Shown here: positions 1 through 7,942 of the stretch, in pieces
Layout: the number at the start of each line of letters is the position of its first letter
Position numbering within the stretch: position 1 is the first letter of the stretch
Assembly (NCBI RefSeq): GCF_013523055.1
Contig: NZ_JAAMQM010000021.1
Location: 1 to 64,000, forward strand
Direction: 5' to 3'
DNA length: 64,000 nucleotides
DNA from: Pseudomonas capeferrum
GTDB lineage: Bacteria; Pseudomonadota; Gammaproteobacteria; Pseudomonadales; Pseudomonadaceae
Translations under genes and position numbers: made by a program
Notes under the pieces: generated by a model
The model's database searches: none
The model's input: the letters and a program-made list of their open reading frames with translations, nothing else
What the model was told of the DNA's origin: nothing

Positions 1-385
1 GCAGCGGTTGGGCCTTGTTGCCCGGGCCGATCTCGATGACCTGAGCGGTGCCCATCCAGTAGGTGTCGCACCAGGGGCTGAGAATGGCGTGGGCCAGTTG
101 GTGGACCTTGTCGTGGTCGATGATTTCCTCGCGGAAGGTCTTGCTGTGGGTTACCAGGTTGGTCAGGCGCTTGGTGTTGGCCCCATGGAAATCCTGGGCG
201 CCTTCGTTGCTCTTGGACGAGCCCGCGGGAATCTTGTCCAGCTCAGGTTGTATTTCTGTGTTGAAACGCGCCACCTGGTCGGCGGTGAGCATGCCTTTGA
301 TGATGACCCCGGCATCCTCTTTGAGGATTTTCAGAACTTCTTCTTTCGGGGTGTCGAGGGTGATTTTCTTGAATGCACTGGTCAT
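1..385 (-). CDS. Phytanoyl-CoA dioxygenase-type oxygenase, N-terminal part (cut by window edge)
   Basis: I translated this minus-strand frame by hand: it opens with ATG at 385 and stays open to the edge of the window, giving about 128 residues. The N-terminus carries the pattern of PhyH-family Fe(II)/2-oxoglutarate oxygenases: a helix in which a short peptide precedes 'GVIIKGMLTADQV', followed by a region with 'NTKRLTNLVTHSKTFRE'. The iron-binding HxD...H residues would lie beyond the edge. Such enzymes hydroxylate small organic acids, amines or acyl-CoAs. It lies 80 bp downstream of the class IV aminotransferase on the same strand and is probably co-transcribed with it. The substrate is unknown. 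Confidence 0.75.
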   Translation of the reverse strand, partial: MTSAFKKITLDTPKEEVLKILKEDAGVIIKGMLTADQVARFNTEIQPELDKIPAGSSKSNEGAQDFHGANTKRLTNLVTHSKTFREEIIDHDKVHQLAHAILSPWCDTYWMGTAQVIEIGPGNKAQPL

Positions 386-465
386 GACGGAAACCTGATG
401 AGTATGAGAAATGATGGCACGGGGCGATGCCGAATAACGGCTGTCACACCCGGCCGGTCGGCCGA

Positions 466-1452
466 CTAGACGTTGGCGGGTACGCTGTAATCCACCGCAG
501 TCCCGAGCCAGCCATCCCAGCGTTTGGTCCAGTAAAGATTGTGCAGTTGGGTCGTCAGCGCGCCTGGGCCCGCCTTGCCACCCAGTACGGTGTCGTCGAC
601 GCTGTTAATCGGCATGATCCCGCCGGCAGTAGAGGTGAGGAAGGCCTCGTCGGCATTGATCAACTGTTCGACATGGACACGCTCGACATGGATCGGCATG
701 CCGATTTCCTTCGCCAGCTCCAGCGTGGTCTTGCGTGTGATGCCTTCCAGGCAACCGGAGTCTGGGGTGTACAACACCCCATCCTTGATCAGGAAAATAT
801 TGGAGCCTGGAGCTTCGGTCAGATAGCTATTGGCATCACAGAGCACCGACCATTCCTTGTTGGCGGCCTTGGCTTCGAACAACGACAGCTTGAGGTCCAT
901 CCAGTGGAAGTTTTTTGCGGTTGGATCGACGGCTTCTGGCGGAATGCGGATGTACTGCTTGCTGACCAGCAGATCGAGGCCGCGCGAGCGCTGTTCATCG
1001 TTGGAAAGAAAGACGTAGGGCACGACAAAGGCGTAGAAGCGGTTTTCGAAAGCCTGGGGATTGATCCGGTCTCCACCGACGCGCATGCGCCCGCGTGTGA
1101 CAGCCCACCAGACGTACGCTTCCTTGGCGCCTGCCTGTTTGATCAGGTTGGTGAGGATCTCGGTGGTCTGCGCGTTGGTGTAGGGGTTGGTCAGCTGGAA
1201 CTTGGCGCAGGCACTTTCAAAGCGCGCCAGGTGGTCTTCCAGGCGAAACAGATAGCCCTTGCTGACGCTGACAACGTCGTAGCAGGCATCGGCCTGGGTA
1301 AAGCCCAGGTCGCTCATCGGGATCGCTGCGTTGTCCAGATCCACATAGATGCCATTGATGAAGGCCGAGCCGTGATCATATTTCGGTTCGTAGGCGACAC
1401 GGAGATGGCCCGGGTCGCTCAACATGATGTGTTGTGCCTGGATGATGCTCAT
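466..1452 (-). CDS. Class IV (fold-type IV) PLP aminotransferase
   Basis: This 328-aa protein has the usual length and layout of branched-chain/D-amino acid/(R)-amine aminotransferases. The probable Schiff-base lysine is K180 in 'DPTAKNFHW', and the downstream 'LTEAPGSNIF' segment is the typical PLP-contacting region of the family. The enzyme would move an amino group between an amino donor and a 2-oxo acid in the cytoplasm, but specificity cannot be read from the sequence. ATG at 1452 is preceded by GGAG on the minus strand. The gene points away from the permease gene at 2.25 kb and is followed by the PhyH-type oxygenase, which suggests a small catabolic unit for an amine or amino acid. I see no clear tie to the diterpenoid genes further right. 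Confidence 0.85.
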   Translation of the reverse strand: MSIIQAQHIMLSDPGHLRVAYEPKYDHGSAFINGIYVDLDNAAIPMSDLGFTQADACYDVVSVSKGYLFRLEDHLARFESACAKFQLTNPYTNAQTTEILTNLIKQAGAKEAYVWWAVTRGRMRVGGDRINPQAFENRFYAFVVPYVFLSNDEQRSRGLDLLVSKQYIRIPPEAVDPTAKNFHWMDLKLSLFEAKAANKEWSVLCDANSYLTEAPGSNIFLIKDGVLYTPDSGCLEGITRKTTLELAKEIGMPIHVERVHVEQLINADEAFLTSTAGGIMPINSVDDTVLGGKAGPGALTTQLHNLYWTKRWDGWLGTAVDYSVPANV

Positions 1453-2014
1453 CGGTCACTCTCCATTGCGAGTTGAGGCCCAAGTTGAGATGGAAACTGC
1501 GCAAGGCACAGGCCCCTTCAGTTGTGTTGCCGGTGAGCTCATGGTAGGGCGGTCATGACGGAATCAAACAGGTGAGACGGGGCCAAGTTTCGACGCCAGC
1601 GCGGCCACCTTCCAACGTGACAAGATTCGTGTGCCGGGTACGCCAGCCTGCTGTCCTGCCAGGATGCTTTGTTGGCCATACATCACCTTTTCGCTGAGCG
1701 ACCGATGCCTAGAGCTTCTGGCAGCGCGGTAGACGGCTGCGCAAGGCCACGAGGCCGATGAGTTACCGGCGGTCTTGAGGTATTTCGCCGCCTGGATTGA
1801 CCGATACCTTCCAGCGTCTGGCCGGCGGGGAGGGACGCAATGGCCGTAAAAATGTCCCCTTCGCACCTGTTTGGCAGGGTCGCCAGGCTCATAATCGGAG
1901 CGTCACGGATGGCGCGGAAGTGGCTGGAAAGGTCACGAATACAGGGATGCTGACACACACACAATAAAAACGATTTTCCAGACATCCTGCCCTTTACCGT
2001 TTCAGGAGCAGCTC
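1453..2014. other. Divergent intergenic region
   Basis: These 562 bases separate the minus-strand aminotransferase from the plus-strand small membrane protein. Open frames of about 100 codons occur on the minus strand, but they match no family I know and have no convincing ribosome-binding site. The segment most likely holds the two divergent promoters. A CA-repeat followed by an A-run (about 1951-1970) lies just before the small gene. I found no strong palindrome. Confidence 0.5.
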
Positions 2015-2239
2015 ATGCGTGATGCATCCAGCCTTCATATTTCCGGCGAACATGCCTTTCTGATCGATGAGGCGATCGGCGACCTTGACCTCGACCTGGT
2101 CAAGAGCCTGATCGCTTTGAATTCTGCTGAAAACCTGAAAGACGAAACCAGTCTGCCGACTGGCTCGATCATCCTGACCGCCGCGGGTTGGTTTGTTGCC
2201 GGTGTTGTCCTTTGGGCCCTTGTGGGCTTTTACATCTGA
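2015..2239 (+). CDS. Small single-pass membrane protein, 74 aa
   Basis: The protein has about 50 mostly acidic residues followed by one hydrophobic C-terminal helix (about residues 50-72, ending GVVLWALVGFYI), so it is probably tail-anchored in the inner membrane. A good ribosome-binding site (CAGGAG) precedes the ATG. It ends 12 bp before the permease gene, with which it is surely co-transcribed. It may be a subunit or a stabilising or regulatory partner of that transporter; this is inference from position only. I do not recognise a family. Confidence 0.65.
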   Translation: MRDASSLHISGEHAFLIDEAIGDLDLDLVKSLIALNSAENLKDETSLPTGSIILTAAGWFVAGVVLWALVGFYI

Positions 2240-2251
2240 TAGAGGTTTGCC

Positions 2252-3727
2252 ATGAGCAATGCAGGTGAAGACGTAAGTGGGCTCATCTCTCGGGAAACTC
2301 TGGCAGGTCGTTTACCGGTGCCGGGTTCTGCGCGGCTGTACAACGGTTTCGGCACCTTGTTGGGGGCGGCCATTGCGATCGGCGCGGCGAGTTTCAACTA
2401 CTTGTTCGGCGCATCGATCGCCTATATCGGCAGCACGTCCCTCGGCATTATCGGTTATTTGATCGGCCTGATGATGACGCTGGCGCCCATGTACCTGGCG
2501 TCGGGAATGCTGAGTTATCGCCATGGTGTCGACCCGGTGGATGCGGCCAAGAGCGTATTGGGCACTCGAGGCTCGTCACTGCTGCTGGTGATGATACTGG
2601 TAACCACGCTGGGTTGGTCGTTTGTGCTGATCGCCATGACCGGGCAGGCGGCAGGGCGCTTGCAGCAGGTATTGTTCTACCCCGGCGGCGGTATCGATAA
2701 TACGTTCGTGGCCGGTGTCTCTATTGCCATGCTGGTGCTGATCTGGCTGCTGCTCAGAAAAGGCCCAGCCATGATCGCTATGCTGACGCGCTTCACATCA
2801 CCTGCGATTCTGATCATTGCGGCCGTCTTGTTATACCTGGTGACCCGGGATGTCAGTTTCACAACGTTGCTGCATACCAATGTTGATCCGAAGCTGGCCT
2901 ACACCACCGACCCATTGCTGCAGTTGGCCTACGGCGTAGAGTTCGGCGCATCCAATGCGCTGACGATTGTGCCGTTTTTTGGCGGCATGGCACGCTTGAT
3001 CCACAAGCGTAAACACCTGGTCACGCCTTGCCTACTGGGTGCGGGGTTGATTGGCGCGGGCTTCACGACGGCTGTCGGCGCTCTGGCAGCTGTGGCCACA
3101 GGCTCCACCGAGCCTGCCGAGTGGGTGGTCAAGACGGCCGGCAATGGCCTGGGTACGTTGATCGTGACGGTCCTGCTACTGGCGAACCTGGGGACCTTGA
3201 TCAGCTTCTTCTACCTGGCCGGGGTTTCAGTCCAGCAGATCAGATTTTTTGCCGGGTTGCGCTGGGACATCATCATTGCGCTTCTGTTGCTCCCAGGCAT
3301 CGTCGTGGCTTTTGAAACGGAGTGGCTGATCGCTCATGTGATGAATTGGCTGGCCTACAACGGTGCGATGTTTGTCGGCATTGCTGCGATTCTGCTCACC
3401 GATTACGTGTTGCTGCGTCGTCAGAAAGTCCTGCCGGCCCATTTGTTCGTCAAGACCCGTGAAAGCGCCTACTGGTTTTGGGGTGGAGTGAACTGGGTGG
3501 CGATGGGGACCATCGTGCTCGGGATTTGGACCTATCTGTCGCTGTTCAACCCGATGACATTGGCAGTAGGCGGCTCGTTCCGCTATATCGGTGCGGCCAT
3601 GCCTTCTTTTGCACTGTGCATCGTGACGTACTATGTGGCCATGCGCCTGGTGATCGCCTTGAGTGACAAAGGCGGTTACCGTAACGTTGATCAGTTGGCC
3701 CTGAAGAAGGTCAGTGTAGGGCTGTAG
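2252..3727 (+). CDS. NCS1-type (purine-cytosine permease family) transporter
   Basis: This 491-aa protein has about twelve hydrophobic segments and the N-terminal pattern of nucleobase:cation symporters of the CodB/PurP type ('ARLYNGFGTLLGAAIAIGA' near residue 30, then 'LASGMLSYRHGVDPVD'). It would import a small nitrogenous compound with Na+ or H+ across the inner membrane. The substrate cannot be assigned. The neighbouring aminotransferase and PhyH-type oxygenase would fit an amine or heterocycle that is taken up and then transaminated or hydroxylated. It follows the 74-aa membrane protein after 12 bp, and a probable terminator lies just downstream. Confidence 0.85.
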   Translation: MSNAGEDVSGLISRETLAGRLPVPGSARLYNGFGTLLGAAIAIGAASFNYLFGASIAYIGSTSLGIIGYLIGLMMTLAPMYLASGMLSYRHGVDPVDAAKSVLGTRGSSLLLVMILVTTLGWSFVLIAMTGQAAGRLQQVLFYPGGGIDNTFVAGVSIAMLVLIWLLLRKGPAMIAMLTRFTSPAILIIAAVLLYLVTRDVSFTTLLHTNVDPKLAYTTDPLLQLAYGVEFGASNALTIVPFFGGMARLIHKRKHLVTPCLLGAGLIGAGFTTAVGALAAVATGSTEPAEWVVKTAGNGLGTLIVTVLLLANLGTLISFFYLAGVSVQQIRFFAGLRWDIIIALLLLPGIVVAFETEWLIAHVMNWLAYNGAMFVGIAAILLTDYVLLRRQKVLPAHLFVKTRESAYWFWGGVNWVAMGTIVLGIWTYLSLFNPMTLAVGGSFRYIGAAMPSFALCIVTYYVAMRLVIALSDKGGYRNVDQLALKKVSVGL

Positions 3728-3744
3728 CTCAGTCTCGTAGAACC

Positions 3745-3776
3745 AGGCCCTGGCTCACCGTCGGGGCCTTTTGTTT
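3745..3776 (+). terminator. Probable intrinsic terminator after the permease gene
   Basis: The arms AGGCCC (3745-3750) and GGGCCT (3764-3769) enclose a 13-nt loop, followed by a T-rich run (TTTTGTTTTG). It lies 18 bp after the permease stop codon. The stem is short, so efficiency may be modest. Confidence 0.55.
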
Positions 3777-4021
3777 TGTGGGGCAGCGGATTGCAGCCAG
3801 TCCCGGTGATTTGCCGCTCCAATGGACAGGGACCGACCAGGATTGATGGGGAAAGTCATATGACCTTTAAATAAGGTCGATTGTCCTAAATCAAGTGGCC
3901 TCCTTACAATTTGTCTACGTTGGGCAGGACGCCCGGGGTATTGAGGTCCGCGAGGTTGCATCGCGATCTTGCCAGCAGGCATTCTGTGAAAGTGAAAGAG
4001 CCGCTTTTGGAGCATTACGCG

Positions 4022-4663
4022 ATGTTGAGTGAAACCACACGGACAGAGACTTTGTTCGACAGAACAGCCAGCCCCCGTGAAAAAAAACGCGTGCAGCGTA
4101 TCGAAGACATCATCGAGACCGCCGCCAAGTTGTTCGTGCGTGATGGCTACGCTCAGTTTTCCTCGCGCCGTGTTGCCAATGAGCTGGGTATCAGCCTGAG
4201 CAACCTGCAACATTACTGCGGCACCACCGAGAACCTGTTGCTTTCAATGATCAGGGCAAAAATCGAGGTGTTTGTCACCCACTTTCACGACATCGCCAAT
4301 GAACCTTCGCTGACACCAGAGCAGCGTTTTATCAAAGTCATCGATGAAGACATGGTCGCGACGCTGGATCCCTGGATTGCTTCGTTTTCATTCCAGACAT
4401 GGGCGCTGGCCGAACACGACAAGGACGTCAACGAACACCTCAAACATATCTACGGCGAGTTCTGCCGCATCCTGGCGAGCCTGATCATGGAGGTGAACCC
4501 CGCCGTGACCCACAGCAAGGCCGATGTCTACGCGACGCTGATCGCTTCGCAAATCGAAGGGTTGTTGTTCTACAACAAGCAGATCGCTGTCGACCAGCAG
4601 CACTGGGCCGATACACTTGAAACGATGCGCACGATGTGGGTCAACATGATTCGTGTTGGCTGA
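4022..4663 (+). CDS. TetR-family transcriptional regulator
   Basis: About 213 aa. The N-terminal TetR helix-turn-helix is clear ('FSSRRVANELGISLSNLQHY', about residues 45-65), followed by an all-helical ligand domain. The frame is open further upstream, but ATG at 4022 has GGAG nine bases before it and gives a normal TetR N-terminus, so I prefer it to the longer form. Family members are usually repressors released by a small ligand. By position it probably controls the upstream permease unit or the AraC/barrel genes downstream. A cysteine replaces the usual tyrosine/phenylalanine after 'LQHY' in the recognition-helix region, a minor oddity. Confidence 0.85.
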   Translation: MLSETTRTETLFDRTASPREKKRVQRIEDIIETAAKLFVRDGYAQFSSRRVANELGISLSNLQHYCGTTENLLLSMIRAKIEVFVTHFHDIANEPSLTPEQRFIKVIDEDMVATLDPWIASFSFQTWALAEHDKDVNEHLKHIYGEFCRILASLIMEVNPAVTHSKADVYATLIASQIEGLLFYNKQIAVDQQHWADTLETMRTMWVNMIRVG

Positions 4664-4773
4664 GCCGAATGCTATAAGGCCGCTACGCCCCTTTTTCTGG
4701 TCTCCGCGCACCTGTTTCCGATTTCTGACCTGCGTTTATTCTCTCTGCTGAATCAGCATGGGAGGTGAGCATC

Positions 4774-5802
4774 ATGGGAGGAACTCTTGAAGACATCGAT
4801 CGGCTGGCCACCTTGCATTTCATTGCACTGGTCGACTCGCTGATGATCGAGGCGGGTCATACCACCCAAGGGCTGCTACAGGGTACAGACCTTGAGGCCG
4901 ACGATTTGCAGGCGGGCCTGCGGCTGATCACCCCCTCCCAGGAATACGCCATCTTGCGCAATGCCCTGGCCTTGTCAGGCAATGCGCATCTTGGCCTGGA
5001 GCTCGGCAGTCGGTGTCGATTGGCGGCCTATGGCATCTTCGGCTTCACCCTGCTTTCCAGTAGTGACTTGCGATCAGCATTGGGCTTGCTGTTCGAGTTC
5101 CCGTTGCCGCTGGGGACAGGCTTTCAATTGGCCTTGAAGCAAGAGCATGGGGTGGCAACCATGAGCGTTACCGACACCTTCGAGGTGGAGGATGAGTTAC
5201 GCGGGTTGGCGATCGAGTTTTGCCTGACGGCTGTGCAAAGCCTGATGGCCGATTTGCTCTACCAGGCGTTGCCGGTGCTGAGCGTCAATATCAGCTTTCC
5301 GGAATTGGCCGATGCGCAGACCTATGAGCGTTACTTCGACTGCCCAGTATCATTTGATTCCTCGCGCCCCAGCAGCCTGTCTTTCGATGCCCGCTGGCTC
5401 GATGAGCCACTGCCCTGTGCGCACTCCGTTTCCCATGACCAGATGAAGAAACATTGTTCCGAGCTCAAATCCCACCTGGAAAGCCCTCGTGATTTTCTCG
5501 CCAATGTGAGATCCGCCATTTCCACGCAGTTCGATCCAGCGCCCACGCTGAACAACATTGCATCGAGCATGGCCTGTTCAAGCAAAACCCTGCAGCGTCA
5601 TTTACGCGCCGCAGGCACCAGTTTTAACGAGCTGCTGGGTGAAGTGCGCTATCAACGGGCTCAAGAGCTGTTGATACGGCAGGTACCTATCGCACGTATC
5701 GCCGAACACCTGGGCTTCAGCGAGGCAGCCGCTTTCAGAAGGGCGTTCCAGCGCTGGAGCGGTTGCACGCCTTCGCAGTATCGCTCGCAGGTCAGGCATT
5801 GA
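4774..5802 (+). CDS. AraC-family regulator with arabinose-binding-like N-terminal domain
   Basis: About 342 aa. Residues 20-220 match the N-terminal domain seen in OruR/ArgR-like AraC regulators of Pseudomonas. The last 100 residues hold the two helix-turn-helix motifs ('NNIASSMACSSKTLQRHLR' and 'ARIAEHLGFSEAAAFRRAFQ'). The ATG at 4774 follows GGAGG by eight bases; an in-frame GTG at 4765 is less likely because it overlaps that site. It probably activates nearby genes in response to an amino-acid-like or organic effector. It sits between a TetR regulator and an outer-membrane barrel gene, the latter being the obvious target. Confidence 0.88.
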   Translation: MGGTLEDIDRLATLHFIALVDSLMIEAGHTTQGLLQGTDLEADDLQAGLRLITPSQEYAILRNALALSGNAHLGLELGSRCRLAAYGIFGFTLLSSSDLRSALGLLFEFPLPLGTGFQLALKQEHGVATMSVTDTFEVEDELRGLAIEFCLTAVQSLMADLLYQALPVLSVNISFPELADAQTYERYFDCPVSFDSSRPSSLSFDARWLDEPLPCAHSVSHDQMKKHCSELKSHLESPRDFLANVRSAISTQFDPAPTLNNIASSMACSSKTLQRHLRAAGTSFNELLGEVRYQRAQELLIRQVPIARIAEHLGFSEAAAFRRAFQRWSGCTPSQYRSQVRH

Positions 5803-5951
5803 AAGAGGCGCGGGCGTTCGCGGTGGAAGGTGTCTTTTAAGGTCCCCTTTTTTGACCCGTTTGCGCCTTTAGTCCAACCCCCTCAAACCAGACAATCAAT
5901 AGCAGGTCGCCATGATTGGCATCACGCAGTGATTGGGAAGAAGGGGCAATT

Positions 5952-7256
5952 ATGAAAGTGTTGATTCGCAGTGTGGCGGCAGGTGTCGGAGCGCTTTATG
6001 CGGGTTCCGGCTTTGCGCTCGACAGCTTTCAAATCGGGGATGTGCTGTTCGAACCCTCAGTGACGGTGGGCGCGGCATATCTCCATCACAAGAATCAGGC
6101 GTTTGGCGGCCGCACCAGCGGCATCGGCCTGGAGGTGGACCGTACCTCCAGCCGCTTTGAAGGCTTTGTTTTGCCCGATGTAAAGTTCACCGGGCCGCAA
6201 ACCGCGTTCGGGACGGTGTTCGGTGGCGTTTCGGCGGTCGGCGCGATGACGCGTGGCGACAGTGACGCGGGTGGATTTACCCATGACGATCCGGAGTCCA
6301 TTGGGTTGGAAACGGCCTTTATCGGCTGGAAAAGTGCGGATTTGTTTCCCTCGCTAGGCAAGGATGCGCTGACGCTGAGCGGCGGTCGTCAGAACTTCAT
6401 GATCGATAACGGCTTCTTGATCGGTGACGGCCATGCTGACCAGGGCAAGGACGCGGCCGCCTGGATTGGCCCACGCACTGCATTCAAAAATACCCTTGTT
6501 GCCCAGTTGGATACCGGCAAGATCCACGCGGACGTGTTCGATCTGACGGCCAATGCTGACCTTGAATACGCCGACTACAAAGAGAACTTGCGCCTGCGCG
6601 GTGGCAATTTCGAATGGCGTGACAGCCTGGGTACGCTGGGAGCTACCTATTACCACACGCTGGACGCTGACAACGCATCGCGTGACGGCGTGGATGTGTA
6701 CGACGTGCGCGCCAAAGGCACGCCGTTCACGGCGCTCCCGCAAGTCAGCCTGGCCGGTGAGTATGTCTGGCAGAAGGGGGGTGATGCCGACAAGTCCGCC
6801 CACGGTTGGTACGCACAAGCCAGCTACGCCTTTACCGACGTGCCATGGACGCCGACCCTGACCTACCGCCGGACTCAGTACTCCGATGACTACGACCCGA
6901 TGACCTATGGCTATGGCGGTGAGTACGGCACCTGGTACCAAGGTGAAATCGTCGGTGAGTACATGCTGTTCAACAGTAACGTCAACATCGATTTACTCAA
7001 GCTGGCCTTGCAGCCACGCGAGAATATCGGCTTTGGTGTGATGGGCTATCGGTTCCGCCTGGATAAGGCGCCGGAGGGCGTGACCAGTCGTGATTTTGCC
7101 AACGAGGTGGATGTGTATGCGAACTGGACAGTGACGCCATCGCTGACGGTCAGCGCAGTGTATGGCGTGGCGTTGCCCGGCGATGCGGCCAAGCAGATCT
7201 ATGGTGACAACAACCGTTCCAACCTCTTTGAAACCATTGTGACCTGGAGTTTCTGA
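5952..7256 (+). CDS. Outer-membrane beta-barrel protein (porin/alginate-export-like)
   Basis: This 434-aa protein begins with a signal peptide (a basic start, then a hydrophobic stretch ending 'GSGFA-LDS'). It continues as alternating amphipathic strands rich in Tyr, Trp and Gly, and ends in 'IVTWSF' with the C-terminal phenylalanine required for BAM-dependent insertion. The layout resembles AlgE-type or other substrate-selective channel proteins, but I cannot name the subfamily. ATG at 5952 follows a purine-rich AAGGGG; the frame is open upstream but would not give a signal peptide. It probably admits the substrate of the adjacent permease unit and may be controlled by the AraC regulator before it. 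Confidence 0.7.
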   Translation: MKVLIRSVAAGVGALYAGSGFALDSFQIGDVLFEPSVTVGAAYLHHKNQAFGGRTSGIGLEVDRTSSRFEGFVLPDVKFTGPQTAFGTVFGGVSAVGAMTRGDSDAGGFTHDDPESIGLETAFIGWKSADLFPSLGKDALTLSGGRQNFMIDNGFLIGDGHADQGKDAAAWIGPRTAFKNTLVAQLDTGKIHADVFDLTANADLEYADYKENLRLRGGNFEWRDSLGTLGATYYHTLDADNASRDGVDVYDVRAKGTPFTALPQVSLAGEYVWQKGGDADKSAHGWYAQASYAFTDVPWTPTLTYRRTQYSDDYDPMTYGYGGEYGTWYQGEIVGEYMLFNSNVNIDLLKLALQPRENIGFGVMGYRFRLDKAPEGVTSRDFANEVDVYANWTVTPSLTVSAVYGVALPGDAAKQIYGDNNRSNLFETIVTWSF

Positions 7257-7369
7257 TTGTATTGAAGAGGCGTGCGGACGTTGTCTTGACTGGCCCGATC
7301 GCGCCTTTTTTTGTCTGCCGCGAACCGGTCACGCGCGCACCTCACCCTACATCCGGGTGGCCGCACACC

Positions 7370-7582
7370 GTACGTCAGGAAGAAAACCAGTACCTGTCCA
7401 TACCCTTCGAGACGCTCAAGGGATTGCCGAGCGAAGTGCAGCCCTTGCTTGGCTGGGATGCGGGCGAGAAATTCATGGGATGGGTGGAGCAGGAAGGCAA
7501 GATGCTCAGCCCGCACACGTTCCTGCAATCCGATGATGTGCTCAAGCTGGGCCTGGTAGAGCAAACCCATAGAGCTGAGTAA
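7370..7582 (+). pseudogene. Remnant of a phytanoyl-CoA dioxygenase-type gene (C-terminal part)
   Basis: An open frame running to 7582 encodes a segment of about 65 residues beginning near 'RQEENQYLSIPFETLKG' and containing 'VQPLLGWDAGEKFMGW'. This resembles the C-terminal tail of PhyH-type oxygenases as I remember them. There is no N-terminal domain, iron-binding motif or convincing start with a ribosome-binding site, and the sequence upstream in the frame is not protein-like. It therefore looks like the surviving 3' end of a gene, still followed by its terminator. Another PhyH-type gene lies on the minus strand at the left edge; whether the two are paralogous cannot be seen because its C-terminus is outside the window. 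Confidence 0.45.
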
Positions 7583-7595
7583 GCCAGGCTTTGAC

Positions 7596-7623
7596 AAAGG
7601 CAACCTGCGGGTTGCCTTTTTTG
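7596..7623 (+). terminator. Intrinsic terminator after the dioxygenase remnant
   Basis: A perfect 10-bp stem (AAAGGCAACC at 7596-7605 with GGTTGCCTTT at 7610-7619) and a 4-nt loop are followed by a run of T residues. The left arm is A-rich, so it could act in both directions. It separates the left unit from the catabolic operons. Confidence 0.85.
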
Positions 7624-7942
7624 CACCTGACGTATTCGACATGCACTGCGGTGAGCCGCTTACCTTGCGAAGTCTGACCAGTGCGGCCTCTGATCGGTGG
7701 CGCAGGCTGGCCAGTTCGCTTACGGCCGAGACGCCGAACCGGGGGTGATATCAGCCGCCTGGCTAGGGGATGAACGATGAATAGGCATCGAATAAGTGTT
7801 CATGCCCTGAGTTATGGTTCTATATTCAGAATTCTGATCTAGATTCGGAATTTACCTGGATGAGATAGGCTGTCGCCATGGGATTTGCCTGCAGCTTTGC
7901 TGCAAAGCGTCGTGAGCAGAACAAGACACCAGAAGGTGCTAT
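7624..7942 (+). promoter_or_regulatory. Promoter region of the CoA-transferase operon, with the shared AAGTGTTCAT motif
   Basis: This gene-free stretch precedes the first gene of the right-hand catabolic region. It contains AATAAGTGTTCAT at 7791-7803, the same 13 bases as in front of ditA3 at 46951-46963. An AT-rich segment (7815-7855) follows that could hold the -10 region. A ribosome-binding site (AGAAGGTG) precedes the ATG at 7943. Confidence 0.6.

Noticed and set aside
1564..1985. Small minus-strand genes in the divergent gap
   Set aside because: Two overlapping frames of about 100 codons lack ribosome-binding sites and similarity to any family I know; random open frames are likely in this composition.
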